Shown here: positions 1 through 12,600 of the stretch, one piece after another
How positions within the stretch are numbered: the stretch's first letter is position 1
Layout: every line of letters starts with the position of its first letter
Origin: Corallium rubrum
Lineage: Eukaryota > Cnidaria > Anthozoa > Scleralcyonacea > Coralliidae
Length of the DNA: 64,000 nt
Reading direction: 5' to 3'
NCBI GenBank assembly: GCA_964035015.1
Contig: CAXIUP010000130.1
Span: 62,001-126,000, forward strand
Notes under the pieces: generated by a model
Databases searched by the model: none
Seen by the model: the letters and a program-made list of their open reading frames with translations, nothing else
What the model was told of the DNA's origin: nothing
Program-made: the position numbers and the translations under genes

Positions 1-193
1 TTGTTTGTTTGTTTGTTTGTTTGTTTGTTTGTTTGTTTGTTTGTTTGTTTGTTTGTTTGTTTGTTTGTTTGTTTGTTTGTTTGTTTGTCTGTTTGTTTGT
101 TTGTTTGTTTGTTTGTTTGTTTGTTTGTTTGTTTGTTTGTTTGTTTGTTTGTTTGTTTGTTTGTTTGTTTGTTTGTTTGTTTGTTTGTTTGTT

Positions 194-262
<69 letters not shown>
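1..262. repeat. TTTG/CTGT tetranucleotide microsatellite
   Basis: An uninterrupted TTTG tract turns into a CTGT tract from about 200 onward. It runs off the left window edge. The tract is open in several frames, giving false Cys/Leu/Phe/Val ORFs. Confidence 0.99.
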
Positions 263-367
263 CACCAGGAATGGATATCTAAAAAGGTATTGAACGGATG
301 TTTGTGTCAGTTTGTGGACGGTTTCGTCATTGACCAAGGAGCAACCCATTTAATTTTTGTAAAAAAT

Positions 368-368
368 A

Positions 369-413
<45 letters not shown>
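368..413. repeat. AT dinucleotide microsatellite
   Basis: A pure AT run of about 46 bp. Nothing recognisable lies between it and the tRNA gene at 921. Confidence 0.98.
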
Positions 414-416
<3 letters not shown>

Positions 417-920
417 TTTAAAATGCAATTTCGATAATTTGATGGAAAAGATTTTTGATTGAACATAGGTAAATTGAATTTGTTTGTTTTGTTTTTCTGA
501 GGTACATCACTGTTGAAGAAAAAGGCGAAGAATATCAGAAAACTATTGAACAATTAAATAAAAATATCGAGGGTCTAATAAAGCATATTTGTCCAAAATG
601 AAAAAGGAGCACAATACATTGATTATAGTCTTTGGTCAAAAGTGCTTGGACTTTTAAAGAATATTATTTGCTAGACAGTTTGAAAAATTCGTTAATTCAT
701 TTTTTTTTGTTGGAAAATCAACAAGACAAACATGCAGGAATACAGTCATATGCTTTTTGGACGAACTTTACGCCACGTAAATTTTATTTGTTCCTTCTCA
801 CTAAGATTTATCGAAAAGCTTTGAAGCTCTTGTAATCTAAGCCCGCAAAATATACACGAAATCGAGAAAGGTTAAATAAAGTGACTAGAAATACATTTTT
901 AGTAAACGCTAGAAGGTAAA

Positions 921-992
921 AGGTCCCACCGAGATTCGAACTCGGATCCTTGGATTCAGAGTCCAAAGTGCTGACCATTACACCATGGAACC
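921..992 (-). tRNA. tRNA-Gln (CTG)
   Basis: The minus strand folds as a complete cloverleaf. The 7-bp acceptor stem closes with one G-T pair, the anticodon stem TTGGA/TCCAA encloses loop CTCTGAA (anticodon CTG), and the T arm carries the GTTCGAATC B box. The sequence is close to animal nuclear tRNA-Gln. The discriminator base is T. No intron is present. Confidence 0.95.
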
Positions 993-1240
993 TGGCAGGG
1001 ATACATAAATTTAGAATTAATGAAGAAAGTTTAATTTAAAGTCTTATAATTAATATATATTCAAGAATTTTTTTATAAAACTAACAGCGGAATTACTTAG
1101 CACTTGAAATTGACAAAAAGACAGAAGGCCGCTTATTGTGGCATCTCTTCACAACTGGCAGCAATAATTTCGTCTGTACGTGGATGGAGTTCTTATGCCG
1201 GAATGTTGACGTTCCCATGCAAGAACACGGGGTTGTCCTG

Positions 1241-1314
1241 GCCGCTGTGGCGCAATGGAATAGCGCGCTGGACTTCTAATTCAGAGGTTGTGGGTTCGAA
1301 TCCCATCAGGGGTG
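1241..1314 (+). tRNA. tRNA-Arg (TCT), slightly divergent
   Basis: The A box (TGGCGCAATGG), the anticodon stem CTGGA/TTCAG with loop CTTCTAA, and the B box (GGTTCGAATCCC) match animal tRNA-Arg-TCT. The D loop has one extra base and the acceptor stem has a G-G mismatch at pair 4. It could therefore be a functional divergent copy or a young pseudogene. It lies between two tRNA genes on the other strand. Confidence 0.8.
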
Positions 1315-1497
1315 GAAGTCAACGTGCAGGTTCTGTGATCATTCTTTTTGAAGTCGTAAGTTTTTGGAAGATTTTAAATTACAAATAAAAAAGGACATCC
1401 ATGGCACATAAGCGGAAATAGTACAATTTGTCAGTTTAATGTCAAATGGATCTCTATTGTTTAAAACTTTAAAAACAAAAAGTAATTTTCCTTAAAC

Positions 1498-1619
1498 TGT
1501 CAGGAGTGGGATTCGAACACACGCCCACAATGGTGGACCAGAACGCCCATGCACCACGACAAGGCGTGACAAGCCTAACATCTTGAGTCTGGCCCCTTAG
1601 ACCGCTCGGCCATCCTGAC
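1498..1619 (-). tRNA. tRNA-Leu (CAA) with intron
   Basis: The 5' half GTCAGGATGGCCGAGCGG and the 3' half with GTTCGAATCCCAC flank an anticodon arm ending in CAAG. A 38-nt intron (plus coordinates 1544-1581) sits one base 3' of the anticodon, the canonical place for nuclear tRNA introns and typical of tRNA-Leu-CAA. The variable arm is long, as expected for Leu. The discriminator is A. Confidence 0.95.
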
Positions 1620-1650
1620 ACGAACAAGAACAGCACACTGTTATTTCCAG

Positions 1651-1885
1651 GGAGTTATTTTAACTCCAATTTTGGAGTTAAAAAAAAAGGTTCAGGACCA
1701 TCCGCTTTTTTGGGGTTATTTTTACTCCAATAATTTGGGGTTATTACTACTCCCTTTTTGGGGTTAATTTTACTCCAAATATGGAGTATTTTTTACTCGA
1801 ATTTTTGGGATTATTTTTAACCCAATTTTTGGGATTCTATTTAACCCAATTTTTGGGGTTATTTTTAACCCAATTTTTGGGATTT
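1651..1885. repeat. Degenerate ACTCC/GGAGT minisatellite, block 1
   Basis: Imperfect units of the type GGGGTTATTTTTACTCCAA are repeated about ten times. Units are partly self-complementary (ACTCC...GGAGT). A related block lies at 3600-4045. Confidence 0.8.
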
Positions 1886-2291
1886 TGACCAATAAATATT
1901 GGTCAAGTAGATGCATCTGAGACAACCAATAAAAAACGGTTAGAAATGGTTTTTTAACCAATTTCAAATTGGTTAAAATCACGAACTTCTACGGAATTCT
2001 TCCCACCGATTAGGCGAAATCTATTTGCGTTGCTGGGCTTTGGAACTCCGAAGGAATCACGCGCATAAAGGATGATTACTATATTATATTCGAATACGGG
2101 ATCATAACTTCCACTTCTTGTGACAATTGTGTCAGTGGACTTGATAATGATGGAAGAGCAAGGCCGCGAGAACCTACGAATCACGAATGTCCAGTATATT
2201 ATTCCGGTTGGTGTTGTGAATTGACTTGCTAATTGTTAATGACTTTAATACTTTATCTAGTTCAAGTTAATTGTTAAATTTGCTTACTAAG

Positions 2292-2414
2292 CCCCATTTA
2301 CATTGAGCCAAATTAGCGGGATTGTGATATCGATGGAGAGCTATATTGCGTCTAAGGCAAGTGCGATGGCTCGCGATCGCTATATGCCTATAATTTGGCT
2401 CCGTGTAAATGGGG
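2292..2414. mobile_element. Short TIR MITE (CCCCATTTACA ends)
   Basis: The left end CCCCATTTACATTGAGCC and the right end GGCTCCGTGTAAATGGGG are inverted copies over about 24 bp with two mismatches. They enclose about 75 bp without coding capacity. Confidence 0.7.
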
Positions 2415-3595
2415 ATTTACTTCAGACTTATGTTCTTACATTATGCATATTGAGTAACATAGTGTAACTGTATAAGCAGTAACAGTATAGGTAGTCTTTG
2501 ACGATAGGAAGTAAGATTTTATTGACATAGTGTAGTGAAAATTAAATGTGTTCAACTGTTGTTTATCTTTGAGAAATTTGTTTACTGCATGACATTAATT
2601 ATGATTTTAACCAATTTGAATTTAGTTGCAACAACCAATGTTGGTAAAACAAGACATTCTCGCGATCTTCTGGAAAAGTGTTCCGTTTCTAGTCTGTCCG
2701 AGGTATTCAGCAAAGGAAGTCGAAGAACAGTCTTTCTTTGGTGAAATTTGTTGTTGATATATACCATTCTTTAACTCTCCTCGTGTCGACAACGCTTTCA
2801 AAGCTTGAATGCAAGCAGCGAGCGTAATTTGAATAAACTTGAATAATTAAGTGGATCAAAAAAATTCGAGGCTGCTAATTGGCTAATCACGCGGCGGACC
2901 TATGCGAAGACACCCCTGCTCAAACGAGCATTAATTAATAGTCTTGTGTGATTGCTTGAGTATTGAAGCAATTGATCCGCTTGATATTCAAGCTCGACGA
3001 ACGTTTGATATTTTGTTCCTTTGGTGCTACACTAACTTTATTTATTTCGTAACACTCTTCTTCGGTAGCAATCGAGTTTTGATTCAAGCAACCTGTCCCA
3101 TGAGTGTCGATTTGTATGATGCATTTTATTAACTTTATTCATGTAAACAGTAAATGCATAGCTTTAAGTCAGATGCCGGTGGAAAAAAACACAACCCAAT
3201 TTAATGAACATTTTCAGAGTTATGAGGTGACATCTACTGAACATGCAAAGAAGATTGTATATCATAAGGACTTCACTTGTTTCATTCCATTCAATATAAC
3301 TAAACCAGTTGGAATCCATGCAGGCACAGAAAAATTTATATGTATGCGCGTGGAAATGCCATGTTAGTTGTTTTTTTAAAGTTTAAAATTCAATTCCTTG
3401 ATAAAATATAAAGATGTTCTTAAGTACATATTGATGTTGTTAAACCCATACTCCCTCAGTCATGTTTATCCAATTGCAGTCTTTTATTTTAATTAATTAA
3501 TTTCATATAGTTCTCCACAACCATTCCGGTTTGATCAGCTTTGATGGATCGCTTTCATTATTTTATTTTGGCTAATGCCACAATATTTAACAGCA
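2415..3595. other. No gene recognised
   Basis: AT-rich sequence with only short ORFs of no recognisable similarity and no splice-bounded exon that I can support. Confidence 0.5.
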
Positions 3596-3599
3596 AATA

Positions 3600-4045
3600 T
3601 AGAGTTAAAACTACTCATGCAATGAAGTTTCTCCATCCTGGGTTAGTTAACATCCTGGGTTTGTTAACACATAGTTAATGCTCTTTTTTCTTGGGTTATT
3701 TTAACCCTGAACATGGAATTAAAAAAAGAACTCCAATGAAATAACTCTATCCCGACTGGTTAAAATTACTCCATTCTTGGATTTTTTTATTTAACTCCAA
3801 AAAAAGAGGCAAAGTAACTCCAATGAATTTATTCCGTTCTGGTAGTTAAAATTACTCCTTTCCAGGATTACTTTAACTCTGAAAGTGGAGTTAAAATAAC
3901 TGCAAAAAATTTATCCGTTCTTGAGAGTTAAAATTACTCCCTCTGGGGTTACTTTAACTCCGAATGTGGAGTTAAAACAACTCCAACGAAGTTACTCCAT
4001 CCTAAGTAGTCAAAATTACTCCCTCTCCGGGGTTATTTTAACTCC
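3600..4045. repeat. Degenerate ACTCC/GGAGT minisatellite, block 2
   Basis: Units such as GTTAAAATTACTCC and TTTAACTCC...GGAGTTAAA recur with variable spacing. This is the same word family as block 1, about 2 kb upstream. The units can pair with each other, so the tract may form cruciforms. Confidence 0.8.
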
Positions 4046-4458
4046 TTGAAACATGGCCAGAAATTTGGGACATTTCGACTGCGCATACTCGGAATTTAGT
4101 AAACAAAGATGGCGGAATTACTATATATAAAATAAGGATTGCGGCATATGATCAAAATTTGAGCAAGTTCAGTTGTAGCTATAGTATTTGCATACGTCCC
4201 TGTGATACGAGAAAAACTTCGGTAGTCAAACAAAATTAGTTTCATACCGTATTTTTATCTCCATGGCCTTCCATTTCTAGTGTGACTTCAGCATCGATCT
4301 GGCTAGTATTAACTATATACTTCAGCCCCATTTCTGCGAGAACGAACAGTTTAGTCCGGCCGTTATTGATCCGTTTTGTTTCTGGCCAAATATGCATACG
4401 TCCCTTCGTAAACAACACATTATCAAGTTTTCCTCCTGCGATTTTGAAGGCGATCAGT

Positions 4459-5601
4459 CAGGGGCGGATCTAGACTGTTGCAACTGTTGCAAATGCAACA
4501 GTCAAAATGTCCGGAAACACGAAAAACGACATTAAAAGATAATAGGAATAATTCAATTTGCAAATTACCTAATGGTTTATAACTCGAAAGCTCAGCCTCG
4601 GCCCTCCAGTCTTCGCTTCGATTGGGTGAGATTGTCATCACCCAGAAAACCCGCAATATACAATATTTCCGGCCGAACCCCCCCCCCCCCCCTCCCATTT
4701 CCTTGTGCAACATCCTTGTGCAACAGGCCTGGTCCGCTGTTGCACCAGATCAGTCTGAAGTCGTTTGTGCAACAGTTGAGCTAAATATAGTCCGTGAAAC
4801 AGGCTATATTTAGCATTTGTGCAACAGCTAGGGGTAGCTGTCCAATCAAAACACTAGACTGTGCAACAGTTGCAACAGATTGCGAAATCTGTTTCGCTTC
4901 TCAGATGATGTTATTGAGTACGCTTCATTCGACCTACTCGGCTTCTTTCAAGAATAAATGGCTTCTAACGATGTACGTGTTACAACCGCTGTTGAATATA
5001 TTGATGGAAGTTATTCTCGAGAGGAAACAGACTGTAAACTTATCGCTCTCAAGCGCGAGTGCGAGCGTAATATTTCAAAAGGATGCGGAAAGAATCTTGG
5101 TGAAGATCTACGCTGTACTTTGTGCAGGAATCGCGCGCCTCGAATCACTACCCGGTGAGGTAAGCTTATGAATAATATTCTATAAATTAATATTATATTA
5201 TACTGTATGCTAATGAGTCCTCACTCAGTGTATCATGGGAGTCAGCTCTCCGCTGTTCGGTTTCAATATTTACTGCAGTCAGTGAGTCAAGTCTGACAGT
5301 CACTTTTGAGTTTAGACTAGTCTCTTTCTCTCGTTTATGCTTTGTACAGTATAGTATCACTAAGCGCTTCTCGGTTGTATTTATGTTTAATTGTGTATCT
5401 AATTACAATACGTTATCTTAAATATATACAAAACAGTCTTCCAAGATGGCTTTAACTTGCTCTCAGAATGCGGGAAATGCGTTTTTAGAGGTCCTAATTT
5501 TCAAAAATTTCCGGGGGGGGGGGGCATGCCCCCTACCCCCCTAGATGGAGTGAACCACGCCATGCGTGCAACAGTCAAATATTTTCCTAGATCCGCCCCT
5601 G
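4459..5601. mobile_element. Non-autonomous hAT-like element
   Basis: The terminal inverted repeats are CAGGGGCGGATCTAG at the left and CTAGATCCGCCCCTG at the right, of the CAGGG...-type ends common in animal hAT elements. The flanks (CGATCAGT and GATCTGTT) are similar but not a clean 8-bp duplication. The interior repeatedly carries TGTTGCAAC/GCAACAG words. A 66-codon ORF at 4958-5158 starts in good context and ends at a GTGAGG/GTAAG donor-like site. It may be a relic exon, but I do not recognise it. Confidence 0.65.
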
Positions 5602-6018
5602 GATCTGTTTAGGTTAAGAACTTCCATTCTTAGCGAGAAAAACCATAAAAATCCTCTGATTCCAAATAACTATATTAATTATTACGCAATTAGTTTGGTG
5701 AGCACGGACGTTCATAAATATTGCCTAAACAGTTTTCTTTGAAAATATTTCGCCATGTTTGATATCAACAAGAAGCTTGGAAGCCAGGCTTTTCAATAGT
5801 GTAGGATAAATGAGAAAATAGTGTACCGAGAGGGTAGTTAGTACTAATATTCAAATATCACACTTAGTAACAGAAATCGTAGCAACGCATTCAAAGTAAT
5901 AAATCGCTTTGCCTTTAGTTATTATTTCGACATTTAAAATCGTTCTTTTCATGGCTTTTCGAAGTCTACAATTATTAGCCATATTAAGATAAAACACAAT
6001 ATTTATACAAGAAAATCA
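5602..6018. other. No gene recognised
   Basis: No ORF, repeat or RNA gene that I can support. It is downstream sequence of the minus-strand gene ending at 6104. Confidence 0.5.
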
Positions 6019-6024
6019 TTTATT
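6019..6024 (-). terminator. Poly(A) signal AATAAA of the NTPase/nuclease-like gene
   Basis: AATAAA on the minus strand lies about 80 nt beyond the stop codon at 6104-6106, a normal distance for a short 3' UTR. Confidence 0.55.
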
Positions 6025-6103
6025 ACTTTCTCGCTTTCAAGACCTTATACATTATTATGGTATGTCAAAATTACAATTTGACAGTACTCTTAGACAATGA
6101 TTA

Positions 6104-6619
6104 TTATATATCTTCTTTTTTTGCCATGAGCTTGTCAATGGTCGTCTCGTCCATAATACTACGGGCGTCTGCTAATGCAAATCTCTTTGCTTGGTATTCG
6201 ACAGCAAGATCGCTGCTTCCCTCTTCAAGTGACTTTTTTACTGGCTCTATTTTTGGTACAAGAAGAACCGGCTTCCACCCTGGTCGGGCAGTTTTCCAGA
6301 ATCCTTTTTTCACGGTGATTTCCTTTGCAACAGAACATTGAATAAAATAAGTCTGTCCATTGACATTTGCGATAATGTCTGCACCTTCCATGTTGGGGGT
6401 AAAATAACAACAATTGCTGCTTGGTGTAAATAAGTCAAGTTTTTTCTGTGAAATGACGTCCCGTTTGCCGACCTTGAACTCCACTGTTTCTTCCTTGCCT
6501 TGGTACTCTGTTATCTTTAACGGTGATGATGAACACAACCGATGAAAGACAAGTTGTTCAAAGAAACTGCCTCGCAAAGGACCCAAATTACCGACACCCA
6601 TTGCGTTGACTAGATCGCA
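6104..6619 (-). CDS. NTPase gene exon G (C-terminal nuclease-like domain)
   Basis: Acceptor TTTTCCTTCAG, phase 0, 171 codons to TAA. It contains GSFFEQLVFHRL near the start and GADIIANVNGQTYFIQCSV midway, the spacing and residue types of the restriction-fold domain found in RHS/Crinkler proteins. It ends in a Lys-rich tail. Confidence 0.82.
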   Translation of the reverse strand, partial: CDLVNAMGVGNLGPLRGSFFEQLVFHRLCSSSPLKITEYQGKEETVEFKVGKRDVISQKKLDLFTPSSNCCYFTPNMEGADIIANVNGQTYFIQCSVAKEITVKKGFWKTARPGWKPVLLVPKIEPVKKSLEEGSSDLAVEYQAKRFALADARSIMDETTIDKLMAKKEDI

Positions 6620-9600
6620 CTGAAGGAAAAGAAAAGAAACGACTGAAAAACAATCAAGGCATCCCTAATTCTAGAAGTCGGATAAAGACGGGTGTTAGTA
6701 AAATGTGGATAGGTCGCCAATACCTCCGATAAGAACGATGACTGAAACAATGAATGCATTCCTCAAATGGTTTTGGTTGAAAGGTGGGCGTGTGGGCGGT
6801 TAATTCCTCAAATTCCTTTCCTTGTTTTGATTGTTGTTTAGATTGTTGACATTAAATTTATTTTCATGCCTGCATGTCGAAATGATTTCTGATCTTTTAT
6901 TGAGTAAAGTGTTTGTTTCGCCCGAAACGTTAGACCACTTACGTTCTGTTTCGGCAGTGTTTTGGAAAGATTTAGTGTGATTTCTGTATCGCTCTTTGAA
7001 ATTGTTTGTCATGCCAATGTAGTGTTTGGTGTTATGTCGCTTGTGGAAACAGTTGCTTTGTATACTATGCTATTTGTCAGGCACTGTCCATGAAGTGGGC
7101 ACTTGCTTTTATCCCTGCAGTTGCAACTGGCTGTGTTTTCATTTTGTACCCCGGTTTTTTTAAGTATGTGTGCGTTCTTCATGATTGTGGACTTGACGAT
7201 GTTCATTTATGGAGTTTGTTTTCTGGTGGGAAATGTTTGTCGATTAGGTTCAGAAAGCTGCGTCTTATGTTTGATCTTACATTTTTGTTGTAGGGTGGAT
7301 TGAACCAAATGATATTGCCATGTCGGTTTTTGCGTGGTTGTTGTGGATTTTGCTGTGTGTAATTTAATTCCTGATTGAAATTACTGTGTCTTAATGCATT
7401 TTGGTAAATGGGGCAGATCCCTTAAATGTTGTGTTGTCCGATGAGAGAAAACAAATGCGTTTGCTGATTGATGTTGGTAGCTGTTTTAAAATGCTAGGTG
7501 GGTGGTTTGATTGCTTGTTTATTTGATTTATTAAGCGAGGTCTGTACGGGAAAGTATTTGCCTGAGGTTTTCGTGCGATAAAACCGAGGGCAAATACTTT
7601 CCCGTACAGACCGAGCAAACGAAGTTAATAAGGAATTTATTATATGGCTATTGGTTCATTTTATTTTTAAGTTTCGAGCGTTGTTTTCGCCTTCGGAGCA
7701 TGCTGTTTACCTTAATACTTGTTAACGTTTGTACGTGTCGCTTCTTGGCCTTCTTGTTTACACCAGTTCGGCTTATATTGTCGTATTTTTCGATAAACAG
7801 CTTTAAAGAAAATCAGCAGTAATGTTCCAACACATTTTATTGTTCAGAATATTTGAATAAAGATACCCAGTACTCTTTTATTTGTATTCAAATCAACTCA
7901 GAAATCTTCTCGCCAAAACTTACAGGGCCGAGAAAAAAGCGTATTGACCCCGAGGTCAATATCGTAAAATCCCGACCTCTCGGGAACCAATCAGCGTGCG
8001 TCGTTTTGCGTACGGACCGGAAATCAAACCCAGCCATATAATAAATATATATATATATATTGTAATGTATGTAAATTATGTAAGGTAAAGCCTATAAAGG
8101 CCTAACCATGTGGCACGTAAGGGGCTAGCCCGGTTAACCAGGCTCACGCGATTGATTAGGATCTTACTGTAGTTTTAAAACTCGCATAAACTAAATATGC
8201 AAAGAAGAATTGGTTTAGTTTAGATGTAAACAAATCCTAACGATGATTAAAATCTCCTTTTGCGGCCAAGGAAAGAATTTAGCCCGCCTCATGTAAACAG
8301 CCCTTTAGTGAGATGTTATTGCATCTAATAAAGAACTGGACATTCTACAGTATGAACAGTCAGAAATCAAGCTAATTGCAAGGCATACATAACATGGTAA
8401 TTAATTACCGATACCCGCGAAGAACATTTTTGGCTATATCTTGGTCGCTTTTTAATATTTTCGAAAAAAAATTACGGCAATCGAGAGATTTCCAGTTTCT
8501 TAGTGTAAATCGATAAAATATGATGAAATCAGTGTTTTATCATATAATGTAACCTTAATTAAATCAAAGAACCACTAGATACAGTAATTTTTTAATTCGA
8601 CAACCAGACACTAAAAGGAAAAACGAGAGATTTGGAATGCTCTACCTATAACTTTACGCAAAGCTAGGCAGCGCTAAAATTTAATGCGAAATAATACTTT
8701 TTATTGTTGACAATTTCTCTCTATTAATATTTAATTCAGTATTTAACTTATTTATACCATATTCTTATTAGCTTGTAACCTAGTTTTAATTGAGGGACAC
8801 AAGTTTATCAATTATTTGTAAGGTGTCAATCATGTTTCAAAATTTTTGACTCCGCTAAATCTGTTTTCACTTAAACTTAAAGAAGCCTTACGCATCAATA
8901 GGCCTGATCATCACGAACTAGTCACGCTCCTAATAATCTTTGAATATCTTGTCGTGGTTTGTTGTTTTGAAGACATCGTTTATCTCAACAACACAATGAA
9001 ATTCTGAGAGAAGTATATTACTGGTCTTTCTCGACCCGTGAGTCCGCGGGCGCTATGCCTTTGAAATCAAGGCACGAGGGAAAACAAAAGTAATTTTGCT
9101 CTAATCGGTAAATGAGAAGGTGCGTTAACCGAAAGGATTTCGCTGCGAAGTTGCGAACGAAAGACAAGCGCTGGCGGATAATGACATTGGTTCAGGAACA
9201 ACATCATCATCATCATCTTTATTTAAAAAACAACAACACGGGTATCGCTTCAATTTACATGTAACGAAAAGCTGCAAGAAGCAAGAAATCTGTAAAGAAG
9301 CGTTCCTATCAGGTTTCTCTCATCATTTGATCGGGGAGAAAACATTATAAGGTAGAGTTGTGTCTGATTGGTTTACGGTCCAAGGGGGAAATGACAGAAA
9401 AGGGCAAAACCCCGCCAAATCTTTTATCCTCTTTTACAGAGAAAGAAATTTTGCCAATTCCCTCTACAAAAATAGATATCGGCGGCTTGCGTTTTATCCA
9501 ATTCTTTCCAAACTTTGCCACAATGTTGAACAACAGTAAAGGAATAAAACCGTGTTCGCATTTTAGATTTAGTGCAATATTTTCCCAATAATATGCATAT

Positions 9601-12600
9601 CTTCTATCGTTTTTACCAAATCAAGATGAGTCAACTTGCCTGCTTAATATCAAAGCAAATACTACCACAGGGAGCCCATCTTGGCAGCGCGTGGGCACCT
9701 GTGGCAGACTCGAAAGACGCGCGGGGGACTGTGGCAGGGGATTTAGAAAAACGAAAAACGGTTACCGGAAGCGGGAATAAGGCGGAAAAAAGGAAAAAAA
9801 CGGGGGGAAAGGGGGGAGGGAGAGGAAAAAATATAAGGGATGAAACACCAAACGTTCAACGTGGAATGTGTTCCGCAAGTAGCCACCGTTGGAATACTGA
9901 AAGCGACTGAAACTCAGAGTCAGATCAATGTGCAATAAATCAATAATCCTGAGACTTTCCGCTTTATCCGAAAGCTTCAACGATGATGTAGTGTCCTAGC
10001 TACTTGCGGAACACATCTCTCGAAAATACGATATGTAATTTAGCTGCAAAATCACGGCTAAAAGGTGAGATTTTGCCTCATTTTGATTATATTTTGATAA
10101 ATGAATCATTATCACAACTACTTCGCTCAATTGTCTTACAATTTTAATACCTATAGGCGCTTAAAACGATGTTCAAAACAAGGAAGAATTCGTGTTTCAT
10201 CGCTTTATTATTTTCCTAAACACACCACGATCGAGTGTGCCACAGGGTGCCCACGCTCTGCCAAAATGGGCTCCCTGTGATACTACCTGTCAAAAAATGC
10301 GAACACGGTTTTGGTCTTTGATCATTTGAGATGAGAAATGTGATGTTTTGGAAGCTTCTGAGTGAAACCAGAACCGCCGCTATCTCTTGGCGTTTAAGTG
10401 TGTAGAATTTTTGTTAAATTATTAGCTTCTGCAGTGATTTATCATTGTGCTTGCCAAATGTGAGAGACAAAACTCAAAAATTGAGCGCGCGGTGAGTATT
10501 TTGGTGAAATAAGATTCTATCCCTCGTAGAATCCATATTTCACTACATACGGGAACCGAGTGGCGTTATTTCTCGTATGTAACGCTCGCGAGTGACATAT
10601 CGACAAGTCAAAATTTACGCCTTAAGTTTCGAATCTAGTAAATTTGAGCCAGTAACTTCTCTTCATTCCGTTTATTAACGTAAAATGACGTATTCGAAGA
10701 AGCTGTCGTATTTTTCATTTGTATTTTCTAAAAGCTTTAGGTCAAGCGGTTGTAGTTTTTGCATTAAACTCAGTTTATCAACATCACTTCCGCGCATAAT
10801 TTCATTGTCCATATAACAAATAGAACATTACACGGTCGCTCAAAGATATGGATTTTATGTTCTCGTGGCAAGAGCAATATCTCACTCGTTCGCTGTGCTC
10901 ACTCGTGAGATATTGTCCTTGCCACTCGAACATAAAATCCATATCTTCTACATGTTGGATATTTCAACGAATCTTCTCAAACTCTTTAATAATTCATTAA
11001 TAATCCACGAGCCGAAAACAAAGGAAATATACCGAGACGGTGGTTTGGACAAATAAAATTTAGAAATTACATAAATTAAGCCAACTTTCGCCTCGATTTT
11101 CTCTTAAAATACTATTTGTTTGAGAAGCTATATCATACACTCGGAAGAGTGTTTCATCAGGATTCCAAACACTTCAAAATTTGTTCAAAAAGCTCGGCTT
11201 CGCCTCGGTTTTCAACAAAAGTCTCGGTGTTTGGATATACTCTTCCTCGTGTATGATATATTACATCCTTAACGATTAAAATTGAAAGAACAAACAAGGA
11301 TGAACTTACCACCTCCGTCATTAGAGACACATCGTTTCTCGTGAACTCGTTTATAACAAACTTGGCTTGTGGTGACACTGCCTCTATGTTGTGATCAGAT
11401 GTCATCTTGAGAAGGGTCCAAGGCAGCCGCTCGAGTACCAGCCCATACATGGGAGACAGGTTTTGCCGCGAAACACCAGAACCAATACAAATGGTCACGC
11501 ATTTGGCAAAAATATCTTTCTTATGCTCAGGGAATGATCCTCGGTCGGCTGCAAGCGCATCTCTAAACGACTCTTCTCGTGCACTTTTGAATTCCTTTAA
11601 TCGGGCAATGAATTCCTCATCCAGGTTTGTGTACCGCATCCAAGATGCGAGTTCGACCACTTCTCCCAGACGAAATCCAGTGTACTGTAACCACTTGTCT
11701 ACAGCTGTCTGCAATACAATTAATATATAAACAATAAGCTAAAGTTCCTCGAACTCACATTATCCATCAGAAATTAGATTTTGTGCACTCGATGCGATTT
11801 GACCAATCACGCGAGGGTGAAAAATTGTAGGGGTATGTATAGTACGTATTCCGTATAAGGAAACGCATACTGAATTTCTTCGTAGTCAGATTGTTTATAA
11901 TCCAGTAATACAATCGTTTTTAACACTAAAATCTTGCGCGAGTAGCGGCATGCAGGTGTTTATTAACTCTAGTTTCGTACGAGTTTAAAAAACCGGTTTA
12001 ATCGGGTTTTTTATATAAGGTAGTGGGACCTCCACCGGCGTTAAATTGTGGATAGGTTTTCGAGCATATTATATACAAACACGCGAGATGTACTAATGTG
12101 TAAACTATGGTGTTATTTAGACTTTAGTGGTGGATGTATGTAAAATGGGTGTGGCTTGAAGTATGTTGGAATAAAGACGAAGAGGTGTAGAATATTGTGT
12201 AAGTTTGTGTACTTTCCATTCACGCTTAACCCTCGACGCGTTCCGACCATCCAGTCTTCTTCAGGAGGGATTTCTCAAGTCAATGTTTCAGTATGTTGGT
12301 ATAAGGATATGTTGAGAGTAAGAAGGATGTGGATGTGTGTTAAAATTGCAATGAGTTGGTTTAGAGTAAAGTGTATAATAAAGGAATACACTAAAAAAAT
12401 AATAAAAATAAAATAGAATTGTGATCTCACTAAAAGTTGAGTTCCGCGGCAGCCCGCATCTTCTTGAGGCCATTGTTGTACTGATCTCTGTGTGTGGTTT
12501 TTTGCTCATCTATCCTTGTCAGGTGTTAGAGTTGAAAGACTTAATTTTGTTGAGTTAGTTGTGTTAATAGTCCTCCTTGTGTTTTGTGACATCATACGTT

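Noticed and set aside
1-421. Three overlapping ORFs rich in Phe, Val, Cys and Leu
   Set aside because: They are frames of the TTTG/CTGT microsatellite.
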